DNA of 64,000 nt from Dillenia suffruticosa. Its lineage: Eukaryota; Streptophyta; Magnoliopsida; Dilleniales; Dilleniaceae. Below the pieces are notes generated by a model. The model did no database searches. It worked only from the letters and a program-made list of their open reading frames with translations, and was not told the origin of the DNA. This document shows positions 1 to 10,992 of this stretch, one piece after another (within the stretch, counting starts at the first letter, position 1; the number at the start of each line of letters is the position of its first letter). Both the position numbers and the translations under genes were made by a program. The stretch spans positions 26,401,056-26,465,055 of the forward strand of contig JAVTVX010000010.1 of assembly GCA_033439265.1 (NCBI GenBank). The letters run 5' to 3'.

Positions 1-1621
1 AAAATTCCCTTGCCAGGTGAGCCCTTTAGGTATTGTAGGATTCTATTCATAGCCCTGAGATGAGTTTCTTTAGGATTATGCATAAATTGACTCACCACAC
101 TAGCAACATATGCTATGTCTGGTGTAGTATGTGATAAATAAATCAATTTCCAAGCAACTCTCTATTAATTACCTTTGTTAACTGTAGTCACCTGATTTAT
201 GATTGGGCTCTATGGGCATGTCAACTGGCTTATATCCCAGTTTATCGGTATTTTTTAGTAGATCAATCACATTTTTCCGTTGAGAAATTAAGATCCCTTA
301 CTAAGAGTGGGCTACTTCTATGCCAAGAATATATTTCAACTTACCAAACTCTTTGATCTCGAATTTTTTCACCAGACACCTTTTTGACTTTTCAATTCCT
401 TTCGTATCATTCCCGGTCACTACTATATTATTCATATAAACCAAATAATGTTGTGATTTCCCCTTAGACTGAAGTCTCACGAACAAGGCATGATCACCTT
501 GGCTTTATTTGAATCCAAGGTTCAACATTACTTTGGCAAACCTTCCAAACCAAGCTCTCGGAGATTGTTTGAGTCCATACAAAGCCTTCTTCAATCTGCA
601 TACTATTGTTCTTCATTTGTAGGGCCAAATCTGGGCGGAAGTTCCATATAAATCTCCTCTTCAAGATTACTATGTAAGAATGCATTTTTTACATCAAATT
701 GTTGCAATTTCCATCCAAAGTTAGCTGTCAATGACAACAACACTCTCACTGTATTCATTTTTGCAATTAGAACAAATGTCTCAAGATAGTGTATGCCATA
801 GATCTAAGTATAACCTTTGGCAACTAGTCTTACCTTATACCTTTCTAATGAACCATCAGACTTATATTTTACTCCAATTGATTGTTTTCCTTTTGACAAT
901 TTCACCAAATTCCAGGTTTTGATCTTTTCTAAAGCCTTCATTTTCACAGTCATGGCATTTCTCCAATTCTCATTCCCTGGTGTCTCAGATAATGTATTGG
1001 GAATGACAATACTATTAAGGCTAGTGAGAAAAGCCCTATGGCTATTAAATAGGTTTTTGTAGGACATGAAGGCACAAAGGGTGTTCGGTATAGGCCCTGA
1101 TTCCTTTCCTCAAGGCTATAGGGATGCCAAGGTCATTTTCATTTTAGGTATCTAGCATATTAGGATTGAGAGAAGTGGTTGGATTGCATACTTCAACAGT
1201 CATGGGATTTGGGTTAGATGATTGTACTTGCGTATGAAATAAATTTTATCCAAAGTCGATAACCCATGAAATAAATTTTGTAGAGGAAAAAGTTATATGG
1301 TCTATGGCTCCTAAGTTGATAACCCATGTGTTCAAAATATTATCCAAAGCACTACAGGCATGAGAAGGAATGGATATACATGAAAAGGCTAAATTAGAAG
1401 AACTTGCCGAGGTCGATGGCTTTTTTGGTGAACCCAAAAATTCTTCAATCTCTTAATCTCATCTTTATTGAATCTAAGAGATAGTTGATTGGATTCTTGG
1501 TTGTTTTTATTTTCGGTTGACTATATTGACCATAGAAAAAAATTTTGGAATGAGAACCAGAAAAAAATTGGAATCGACAATTGATCAGGGGAAACATAAG
1601 TTCTCAGAAAAAGAGCCCAAA

Positions 1622-1633
1622 GCTCTGATACCA
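1622..1633 (-). other. Copia primer-binding site (initiator Met-tRNA)
   Basis: The minus strand reads TGGTATCAGAGC, the canonical plant Ty1/copia primer-binding site complementary to the 3' end of initiator methionine tRNA. It touches the LTR end, which fixes the element's orientation. Confidence 0.9.
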
Positions 1634-2025
1634 TGTGGAAAAAGGAAATAATGAAAGGGGTGGGAAAAAGAAAATAATGAAAAAAGTTGTTGTATTTCTC
1701 CACACAATATTTTACATAGCTTTAGCCTAATATATATATACAAGAGTTGCCATGAATTAAAATAGGACGTTAGCTAAGAAATGGAAAATCTAAATATTAA
1801 AATCTTTGACCTTATATAAATCAAGGAAGATCTTTCCTGATTATATTCCCTAACTTAAAGAATATAATAAAATCAAAGATCTTTCCTAATTATATTGTAT
1901 AAATTAGTGAAAAATAAATCCAAATATCTTCTCTAATTATATTACATAAATTAGAGAAGAATAAAATTCAAAAACTTTCCCTAATTATATTACATAAATT
2001 AAGGAAGAATGCATATCTTTCAACA
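1634..2025 (-). repeat. 5' LTR of the copia element
   Basis: On the minus strand this about 392-bp segment begins TGTTGAAAG and ends TCCACA, the usual TG...CA LTR ends, and is followed directly by the primer-binding site. The interior is AT-rich with repeated TAATTATATT-type stretches. The left boundary is fixed by the primer-binding site. The right boundary at the CAACA near 2025 is inferred from the terminal TG/CA rule. Confidence 0.75.
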
Positions 2026-2044
2026 TACAAAGTAAAAGCCTTAA

Positions 2045-3115
2045 TGTATCCAGAAATCCTTGCCTTACAAGGAAAATTATTTACATAAAAACGAGGTTGT
2101 TACCGAAGGCTAATAAGATGTTGGAAGAAATATTTGCAAGTAAAAGCACTTGAAATATTAATATTCCAAATTTTAGTGTAATGAACATTGTGGGAAGGTT
2201 CATTTTCCTGTAAGAGGGAAATAAGATGAGAAAAGTTTACGGCTTCTCTATTATTAAAGTTTCTTAAAAAGCTAAGATTCCACAAGATTGAATATTCCTC
2301 CCAATTGTTAAATCTTTTGATTGAAGTTGAATGAAACCTAGACAACCTATAAAGTCGGGTGAAGTTTATAGACAAGGGAGTGTCCCCAGTAGAAGGGTCT
2401 TGACACAGGAACTATCACCCACTTTGAAAGATACATGTGGTGTAAAAGTATGATATAGCTAAGAAGTGAATTTCCAATGACAATAATGAGAAACTCTCAC
2501 TATGTCATTGGCATCTCATTTGTTCTGATGGAGACCATACTTACTCTTGATAGCTTTATGCTGTAAGGAATTGAATTTTAAAGGGAATCTCCAAAAGCAT
2601 TTGCTTATGAAAGAAATGTTCTTCAATTACCAATTATTGAGACTTGGAAGCATCCTCAAAATTAGGTTTCGAAACATTACCCAACATAGTAGCTACCCCG
2701 TGGGAAAGTAAACGCAGGGAATGCAACGTAGACATCCAAGGATAAGAGTTGCCTGCCTAGGGTAAGAAAATCTCCCTTCCACACATCCGATTTCTTGCTA
2801 ATTCTAACTACAACAGGATCCCAAAAATGAGCACTTCTGGAATTTACCCCTGAAGAAGCCCTAAATAAGAGATGGGCCCTTCCTGTTTGCATAAATAAAA
2901 ATAGCAGCCAATATCAAGAGCTTTAACAGGCACATTTATGCCAAGAAGCTCACTCTTTGCTCATATTCATCTTAAGCCCTGAGACTCTTTCTGTGATGTA
3001 TAACAAGGTGATCATATCTCTAAAATTCTCACTATTGAAGATAGTGTCATCTGCAAACTAGAGAAGGGAGGCATAGACAATCTTACTGGCATGTTTTAGG
3101 CATAATATTTTCTTG
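2045..3115 (-). mobile_element. L1-type LINE fragment (reverse transcriptase end plus zinc-binding region)
   Basis: The minus strand near 3065-3030 encodes QFADDTIF, the catalytic motif region of plant L1 reverse transcriptases. Further along (2375-2100) a 91-residue stretch resembles the zf-RVT region that follows the polymerase, with a FNNWEE...NFNNREAV...IWNI pattern. The 5' part (endonuclease and most of the polymerase) is missing and the remaining frame is interrupted. A related fragment of the same orientation lies at 23150-23530. The copia LTR abuts its 3' side. Boundaries are approximate. Confidence 0.6.
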
Positions 3116-3293
3116 GATCTAAAAGGGTGTGCTTTATGTCTTAGTGAATAACATTTGGACTAGGAAAGTAGTTATAAAGCAACACTTTTAGAAATATGAC
3201 CGGAGGTACTTTCAAACTCTCTCTTTTTTCTTTTCCTGCACATGCTTTTCCACATCCTTTGTGAGCTCTTTGGTTTTTGTGCCCCCTTTTGTC

Positions 3294-3798
3294 TGTTGAA
3301 AATAGGCATAGCAAGATCAACAATTCATCCTAAAATGAACCAGAATTTCAGCCCATCTCTAGGCCCATTGAAAGGTGACTTCAAGAGTATCAAAAGGAGC
3401 TCTAAATCAAGCTATGAGGGCCAACAAAAGCTGTCCAGAATGGCCCAATTGAAGCCATGTTCAAAGCCCATTTCAAGTCAGCTCAAGGGCCAGCAATTGA
3501 GGGAATTTAAGCCCATTATGTTGGGCATAAAATGGCCCAAAAGGGGGGGGCAAAGAAGGGCCTCCAACAGCTAGAAAATCTAGCTGTTGGGGGACCCAGC
3601 AGCCAGAAATTTCTAGCCATTGGAAGTCCCAACGGCTAGAATTTCTAGCTGTTGGAAAGAGGGCTGTTAAGCCCTCTTACCTTCTTGTCTTGTCTCATTT
3701 TTTCACTCCTTTTTTCTTCCTCTATAAATAGCCTAGGATGTTCCAATTGCTCAAGCTGATGGACTGAAGTGTTTTCATTATTTTTTTATATCTTAACA
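3294..3798 (+). repeat. Probable solo LTR with a TATA box
   Basis: The segment begins TGTTGAAAATAGG and ends TATCTTAACA, giving TG...CA ends with related terminal sequences. It contains a plant TATA box (CTATAAATAG, about 3721-3730) and three imperfect palindromes of the CAACGGCTAGAAATTTCTAG type near 3560-3588, 3598-3625 and 3629-3656, a pattern common in plant LTRs. No primer-binding site follows, and no clear 5-bp duplication was found. It is therefore either a solo LTR with eroded flanks or another repeat. A longer form ending TTTTAACA near 3992 is possible. Confidence 0.45.
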
Positions 3799-4224
3799 TT
3801 CCCCCTCATGTGGACATTTGATAAGTTATAAATGGGTCCTAAACATATGGAATGTTAAATAGGTTTAGGGTCTAGTAGGATTTGCACTTTAGAGCTTCAT
3901 GTGAAACAACAAACTGCTCCTAAAGCTTGAGCAGATGGAGTGAGGAGTGTATATATGTTATATAAATTATATAACATTCTATATTTTTAACATTAACACT
4001 GTGCCAAGAGTTTTGATTCACTCATTGAAGCTTAAGGCTTCTATTTACTAGTGCTATCGATGCCTATGGTTCCACTTCGTTGTAGGTAAAATACAGATGC
4101 TCAAGCAGTTTCAAATATGCAGTAACATGCATCTTAGTGATTTGGCACAATCACAAGCTTGCAGGCATTATACCTTTGTCTATTAAGAAGATTTTATTAA
4201 TCTTATTTGTACTTATCGGTGCAG
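3799..4224. other. AT-rich stretch between LTR and first chromomethylase exon
   Basis: No coding segment is recognisable. In particular, nothing resembles the first half of a chromodomain, the BAH domain or methyltransferase motif I that should precede the exon at 4225. It ends in a normal splice acceptor (gtgcag, 4219-4224), so at least its right part is intron. Confidence 0.6.
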
Positions 4225-7200
4225 GTGCACTGGATGGGTTATGGTCCAAGTGAGGATACATGGGAACCAATTGAGGGCTTGGGGTATGCCACAATGCACT
4301 GAGGCTTGGTTTTTGTTCTGCTCTTGGAGATCATTGCTTATTGATACATGTTTTTGTTAGTAATTGCCAGGATCGAATTCGGGATTTTGTGCAGAAGGGG
4401 TTGAAAGCGAAGATATTGCCACGGCCTGTATATTTACTAGATGCCCTGCTTCTGTTATAATTCTTGTTCAGTAAAGGTATCCACATAAGTTTACCATCTG
4501 AATAATGTATCATTTCCAGGGCGATGTCGATGTTGTTTGTGGTGGTCCTCCATGCCAAGGAATTAGCGGTTACAACCGTTTCAGACTTATTGATTCTCCA
4601 TTAGATGACGAAAGAAACCGCCAAATCATAGTATTTATGGATATTGTAAATTTTTTAAAGCCCAAATATGTTTTGATGGAAAATGTGGTTGACATTCTGA
4701 GGTTTGCCAAAGGTTCTCTTGGAAGATATGCTCTAAGTCGCTTAGTTCATATGAATTATCAAGCAAGGCTTGGCATAATGGCAGCTGGTTGTTATGGTCT
4801 TCCACAGTTCAGATTGCGAGTTTTCTTGTGGGGCGCTCATCCTTGGGAGGCAAGAAGTTTTCTCTTACCAATCTTTTGAAGAATTTTGCACGATACCCTT
4901 AATAATTGTTTCCAAATCTGCAGAATCTACCACAGTTTCCATTACCCACACATGATGTGGTTATGAAATATGGATATCCACCTGAATTTGAGGTGCTAAT
5001 CTCTTTCCGATTTATTTATGTTGAATTCAACTGTGAAGCATTCATTGCTGATTTGTTCTTATACAGCGTAATGTTGTTGCGTACGATGAGGGCCAGTCCC
5101 GAGATCTAGAGAAGGCTCTTGTTCTTCGTGATGCCATCTCTGATCTTCCACCAGTATTCTCACTTACCCTGCTCTCTTCTTATGTTTTTGTTTCTTCTAC
5201 TATGTTTTCTAACTTTATTTATTAAGGTCAAGAATAATGAAACCCGTGATGAGATGGCATACTACACTTCTTCTGAAACGGAGTTCCAAAAGTACATTAG
5301 GGCAACTCCAATGGGTAAGATGCTAATGAATTGAATAGTCAATTGTTATTCTAGTATTGCTGCATGAATTTGTGGGCCTGTTTGTAGCTTTGTAATTTAC
5401 CAGCTCTTTTTTTTTTCCCTCATGGAGGTTGAAACTGGTGAAGCATCTTAATTAGCTTCTGTTGCATACTCTGTGTTGAGATAATTGGAGATTGCCCTCT
5501 GCATTGGGATGTTGCAGGATTCGCATTTCTCCTTTCCAGTGTTTAATTTGGTTTTCTTATATGTGAATAAATACAACCAGTATAATGCGGCTTCAGGCTC
5601 TGATCCTTGCGGGATAGAAGTATGGCTGAATATTGAGCACAATTAACAACTCAATTGCTTTCATGCCTACAGGAATAAGTAGTCTAGCTATTAGAGAGAG
5701 ATATTAGTTGGCCCAGCAATGCTGGTTATATTGAAATGCCAGAAGAATGGTCATTTGACTTCTCTAAGCAAGTGCATATCTGGAGAATACAGAAAATAGT
5801 ACATCTTTTCCTCTTATACAATATAAAAAATGGATATATTATCAGTTTGTGATAAAATTATTATGTCATAGCATGAAGTTAGATTTCTTTGTGAACACCA
5901 GGTTGGAGGGTAGATTAAATTGATCCCATGAATGCTTCTCTCGTGATTGTCTCAGGAGTGTTTCATAAAATTTTTGCTTCTTTGTGAAAACTTGCAATAT
6001 GCATTCATCATTCCCACTTTATAGAGAATTTCTTGCCAATTTCCAAGTGATGCATGGAATGTATTATCTTTAGTGTTGTATAAATTTACGCTTTATCCAA
6101 TGATTTCAGGTTGGTTTCTGTTCTGTCACGTTAGTTTATTATTGATAGATATCGCTCCCCTGAATGGAATGTATGTTTGCTGACTTAACGACAAGCCATT
6201 TTGCCATGGATGTCTATGGACTTTTATTTTTGATTGAGGGCTTATTGTGTGTGATGATGTGCTTTCAATTGCCTGAATCCTCAACTTTTTATTAATACTC
6301 TTTATTTGTATCTTGAGTGTGAAGTTTTGTTGATAATTTTTCTGTAGAGATGGTGGGTTCTCCGTCGAAGGAAATTGTGACATCAAAAAGACGTATCCTT
6401 TATGATCATCGGCCCCTTCCATTGAGTGAGGATGACTATTTGCGAGTCTGTCGAATCCCCAAAAGAAAGGTTGCCTCCATAACAACACTAATTTCAGCGT
6501 ATTACCTTTTCTATCTCTGACTCTCTTCCACTGTCCAACATTCAGGGAGCAAACTTTAGGGATCTTCCAGGAATAATTGTTGGAGCTGATAATGTTGTTC
6601 AAAGAGATCCAAAGACTGAGATACAATTGCCCTCTGGAAAACCATTAGTAAGAATTCCATAATGTCACTTTATTACTTCTTGGGGTTTTCTTTGCTGTCT
6701 TATAACATGAAGTACTTTGTACCACTACCAAATTAGATATACAAGTAAAATGCAATATATTTCTTTATGGAGGTTCATTTGTTTCATAAATAAAATTATA
6801 TCTTAACATGTTGCCATTTTTTGCAGATTTCTAGGCAGTAGGCACACAGAACCACTACCGTTCTCTCATTCTTACAGGCTTAACTAATTTCCAAGTCGCA
6901 AGCAAAATTATAAACCAGCAGTAAAATTTTATGGGTGATGCTATTCTCCATGATTTTACATTAATCCTGGAGATTTCCCTGGATTATGTGAATCATATAA
7001 TATAGCATTTCCTAAATTTTGTCCAAATATCTTCAGCCTTTGAAGTAGGATATAAGTTACAATAGTGTTTCTATTTGAACTGGCAAACCGTGCTATAAAA
7101 GGCCAAGTGGAAATTTTGTGCACATTGGAAAGACATTTTGTTCCTTGCCCAATTAGGTCATCACATCTTCCTTCACATTCGCACAAAATTCTGTTCAGAC

Positions 7201-9414
7201 CACTATTTGAGGTAATTGCGCACAGCAATATCTTACTGGGACAAACTTGAAAGCAATATGAAATAAAGGCAAGGTAAACAATATAATTATTACTGAGACT
7301 ATAATGGTAAACACGTACCAGATACCTGTTTTGTATGGCTTATGTTATAAAGTAGGATTAATCTAAATTTCATAGATTAAAAAATGGCAATTAAAAAATT
7401 TGGTTTAGAATCCCATGAGTGTGTTTCAGGAATAACACATCACTACAAGTAGTCAAGAGTTCAGCAAAGACACATTGTGTGCAACCTGCACTTGCCTTTT
7501 CATGATGACAAGGTTTTTCTGATGTAAAATAACTGTGCACAATCATGATTGTCTCAGATGTCTTCATATTTTGTTCTCTATGGCACCATGCAGAACTGAT
7601 TTATGAGATAAGCTTACATGTAGAATCCGTGAACAACCTCATCCTGTCTAAAGTTTTGGCTGCTTTACTCTTTTAACATATCAAAATTACCCGTTTATTT
7701 CCAAGCAAGTAGTTGATCAGACAAGTTCTACATTTGTGATCACTGTGTGATTGCCATTGTCAGGTCTACATAGGGCGAGTGGGTGCAATAGCCCTGCTCA
7801 AAATTTTAATCCTTGGGTCTATTATGCATCTTCTATAATTGCCACCACCCCCCTTTTACTTTTTTTTACTTGCCCCGCTTGGACTTCATTTTCTTTATCA
7901 TAGTCATCAAAAGATTTTTATGCCAGAAACATCGAATTTTACTTTATGGTTTCTTGTTGTTTTGCCTCATGGTTTGGACAAAGGTTTTTATTACTTATAA
8001 CATATACTCACCAGCATGCAGTGTCCTCATTCTCTGCCATACGCTCATTCTTCATTTGTTGGTTTCTATCACAAACAGGTACCAGATTATGCAATAAATT
8101 TTTCTGATGGGAAATCTAACAGGTGAGAACTAGCTGTTTCACCTCTTTCTTTTCCCGTTTTAAAACACCCTAGTTTCTCAATCTGAGATCATTGGTGAAA
8201 CAAAATGCAGACCATTTGGTCGGTTGTGGTGGGATGAGACGATTCCGACTGTGCTATGCACACCTAATATCCGTTGTCAGGTATACCTTTCATAATATTA
8301 TCTTTTAAATGTAAACATTACTCCAGAATCTTTCATGAGCTACTCAATACTTCCAGGCAATTTTACATCCTGAGCAAGACAGAATGCTTACCATTCGTGA
8401 ATGCGCAAGGCTTCAAGGGTTTCCAGACTACTATAGATTTTGCGGTCACATGAAAGATAGGTACTTTATTGTCATGCCTATTTCTTATAACAAAAACTAA
8501 AAGTTGATAAATTAAGTACCATTTGGCTGTCTGATATTTGTTAGTAGAGAACAGAAATTCAAGAACAAAGAGAAAATACTCACAATTTAGATTTGATTGC
8601 TTCAATTCTTACAGACTACTGGAGTATGTTACATATAGGAGCATATTAAAATGGTTATGAAGCACCTTTGTTGTAACACATGGAAGTGGAAAGAAGCTAC
8701 ATAATAAGATTTCGTTGAAGGGGACAAGGATAGGGGGTAAATGTTCCGAATTCTATGATGTAGTGTATGTTAAATCTTTTGATATTTGTGAAAGGGAGAA
8801 ATGAGGGTGACATATTAACCCACACCCCCCCCCCCAAAAAAAAAGGGGCAAAACATATCTTGGCAAAAACATGAGTCAAATTTTACTGTGATTTATCTAT
8901 CCTATTCCCCTGCCCTTTTGAGTCAAATTTTCTTTACACCTCTGTTTAAGTCATTACCATCATCTTAACTAGCAGTGAATTCTCTGCATTTCCTTTGCCA
9001 ACAATGAGAAGCCGTTTGATTTGATGCAAGGGAATTTGATTTGATGCAAAGGATAGTCAAACAAATAATAATAATAAATAACTTTTCCTATCTTTTCATG
9101 AGCATTTGTGTTTCTTTTAACTTTGTTCTGTGGAAGATTTCTCTCCTAATGTCAGATATTTCTAGCTCATAATCTTTGCACTGAGCTGCACATGATCTCA
9201 CTTTCTGCTAAAGTACGTGGACTACCTGTACGAGTGCAGATATTGCCAACTAGGTAATGCAGTGGCTATTCCTGTTGCAAGAGCCTTAGGATACGCATTA
9301 GGGATGGCTGTGCAGAAGCTGAATGGAGACGGACCTCTCATGACCCTCCCACCAAAGTTTTCCCATTCCACCACCGTAGAGTTGCAAGATTCATCACTTC
9401 AATTTTTATGGTGA
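4225..9414 (+). CDS. CMT3: CMT3-like DNA (cytosine-5) chromomethylase, 5' part missing
   Basis: The product would methylate cytosine, chiefly at CHG sites, in chromatin carrying H3K9 methylation. Exons: 4225-4283, 4361-4427, 4520-4849, 4924-4992, 5067-5153, 5227-5314, 6348-6469, 6546-6647, 8079-8122, 8211-8280, 8357-8460, 9240-9414. They join in frame for 438 residues to a TGA. The first exon encodes the C-terminal part of the chromodomain ([19 protein letters not shown]), which in chromomethylases is embedded in the catalytic domain. Then come motif IV with the catalytic cysteine ([10 protein letters not shown]), motif VI (MENVVD), motif VIII (QFRLR), the C-terminal [11 protein letters not shown] and GNAVA motifs, and an LPPKFSHST tail. 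The BAH domain, motif I and the first half of the chromodomain are absent, and 5' retroelement debris takes their place. Either earlier exons lie beyond the left edge across a TE-filled intron, or this is a truncated copy. The intron after 4849 has a GC donor. CMT1 rather than CMT3 is possible. Confidence 0.9.
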
Positions 9415-10992
9415 CATTTATTTCCTTAATTTCATTCATTTCCTGCCAGCTTTGTGTAGCATTTAGGACTAATTTCATGTATGTGCAATTTTCACTATCT
9501 CCACATTCATTGATCTTTCCGGTCCTTTAATTATTAGGGTAGTGAATTGGGCATCTTTATTTCTATCTTTTAAATAAGAAGACTTTGATTGTTTTAACAT
9601 CCTTCTCGAGACTTTTTGTCCTGACCTTTTTGATAGCATAAAAGGATAAATAGATATGATTATAAAAGAGGAAAAGTTTCACCCAAGAAATCAAGAACAG
9701 AAGATACCAACAGATGAAGCAGAAATAGGTAAATCTGATCAAATTGCAGCAAATGAAGAAAGCAGTCTAGGTCATTTGGAGAATTTAAGCAAATATGATT
9801 CTTCGTCTTATGATTTAGACATCTGAATCATTCCATTGAAAGTTTTTAGATAGGTCAAGTAAAGCCATAATTATATGTATTAGTAGGTTTGAATTGTTGG
9901 TCACTACAGAGAAGAAACAGTGAATCCAACAGATATCTTCAAGGAATAGCAAAAGCAGAGGTGTGATGACCAAAATATCAAAGATCGAAGATCTGAAACA
10001 AAGAAGATAGAGGCGGAGGCCTACGAGGGTAAATGAAACATTTTTGGTAGATAGGTCATTTTGGGACTTTGACATATGAAAGCTATAGCGGGGCTGCATG
10101 TGAAGCATCGCAGCCCACTGGACATGTTCCGGAAAATAGAGCATCTCTCAGTAGCTCACTTTTTAGTTAATAATCAAGCATTGTTCTCGCTATTTGACTG
10201 CAGTTGACTAGCAAGGCAGTTAAAAATAAAAATGCAAGCAGATGAAATACACATTCAATATATTAACAAAAAATACAGTTCAATTTGTATGATATTAGAT
10301 GCATAACATGGTAACAATAACCACAAAAGCATATAAATAAAACATAGAGTTTAAATCTATTTTTCAAGAACATTCATTTGTAGATAAACTTTATGAGAAG
10401 CATCTGGTAGATTGTAGAGTAATTTTTACAAGCACAGCATTCAAACATGCCGGAAAATGAAAAGTTGGAGCAACTTCTAAATGTTCATACACGGCAAAAA
10501 TTGCATCAAAACGAGTATAACTCCAGCTGTGGCTGCAACAGATGCTGAAGAAGATTTATTCCATAAGTCAACCAGATAATTTGTTGCAGGAACAGAAACC
10601 CCTTAACCTACACTGGCATGACTTTGGGGCAGAAACAAATACCGCAGAGAAAGAGAGATGCAGTATGATGCAGGTGCTCTGTAGCAAGCTGATATACTAT
10701 TCAACAGCAACGAAGGGAATTCCCCTGACCAAAAAGGGATCATCAATTAGGAATCATCCAAACCACATCCCCTGGAAACCCCCCCCCCTTCAAATACAGC
10801 AATTTTAGCAAACCAAAGAGGCTGAAAAGGTGGGACTAAAGACTCCTAGGCTTAAGACAAATCAAGTATTAATGCTGAGAGCAAAAACCAAAAATATAGA
10901 AATATATATGCATAGATGTGATAAATTATAGACAAAGGAACACCGGCCAAAATCAGATATGGAAATGAACAGACTCCAATAGACCAGCAATC
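9415..10992. other. Intergenic region between convergent genes
   Basis: This holds the 3' flank of the chromomethylase (plus strand) and of the scramblase gene (minus strand). A minus-strand AATAAA (10553-10558) is a plausible polyadenylation signal for scramblase, about 435 bp past its stop. No conserved coding sequence was seen. The open frames here lack family features or splice context. Confidence 0.5.

Larger units (their letters stand above)
1..2025 (-). mobile_element. Broken Ty1/copia LTR retrotransposon (runs off the left edge)
   Basis: Read on the minus strand, the order is LTR (1634-2025), primer-binding site matching initiator Met-tRNA (1622-1633), a short stretch resembling the gag/protease region (about 1246-1437), then reverse transcriptase-like sequence (about 1-1067). 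This order is typical of Ty1/copia. The integrase region expected between protease and reverse transcriptase is essentially absent, so the copy is internally deleted as well as decayed, with several breaks. The 3' LTR, if present, lies left of the window, so LTR divergence cannot be used for dating. The decay suggests an old fossil. Confidence 0.85.

Noticed and set aside
3799-4224. Possible hidden exon with the first half of the chromodomain
   Set aside because: All three plus-strand frames were scanned by eye and none gives the acidic/aromatic pattern expected before VHWMGYG.
6126-6626. 166-codon minus-strand open frame
   Set aside because: It runs antisense across chromomethylase exons and introns 6348-6647 and has no family features.
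10542-10808. 88-codon plus-strand frame
   Set aside because: It overlaps the presumed scramblase 3' untranslated region in antisense; no family signal.
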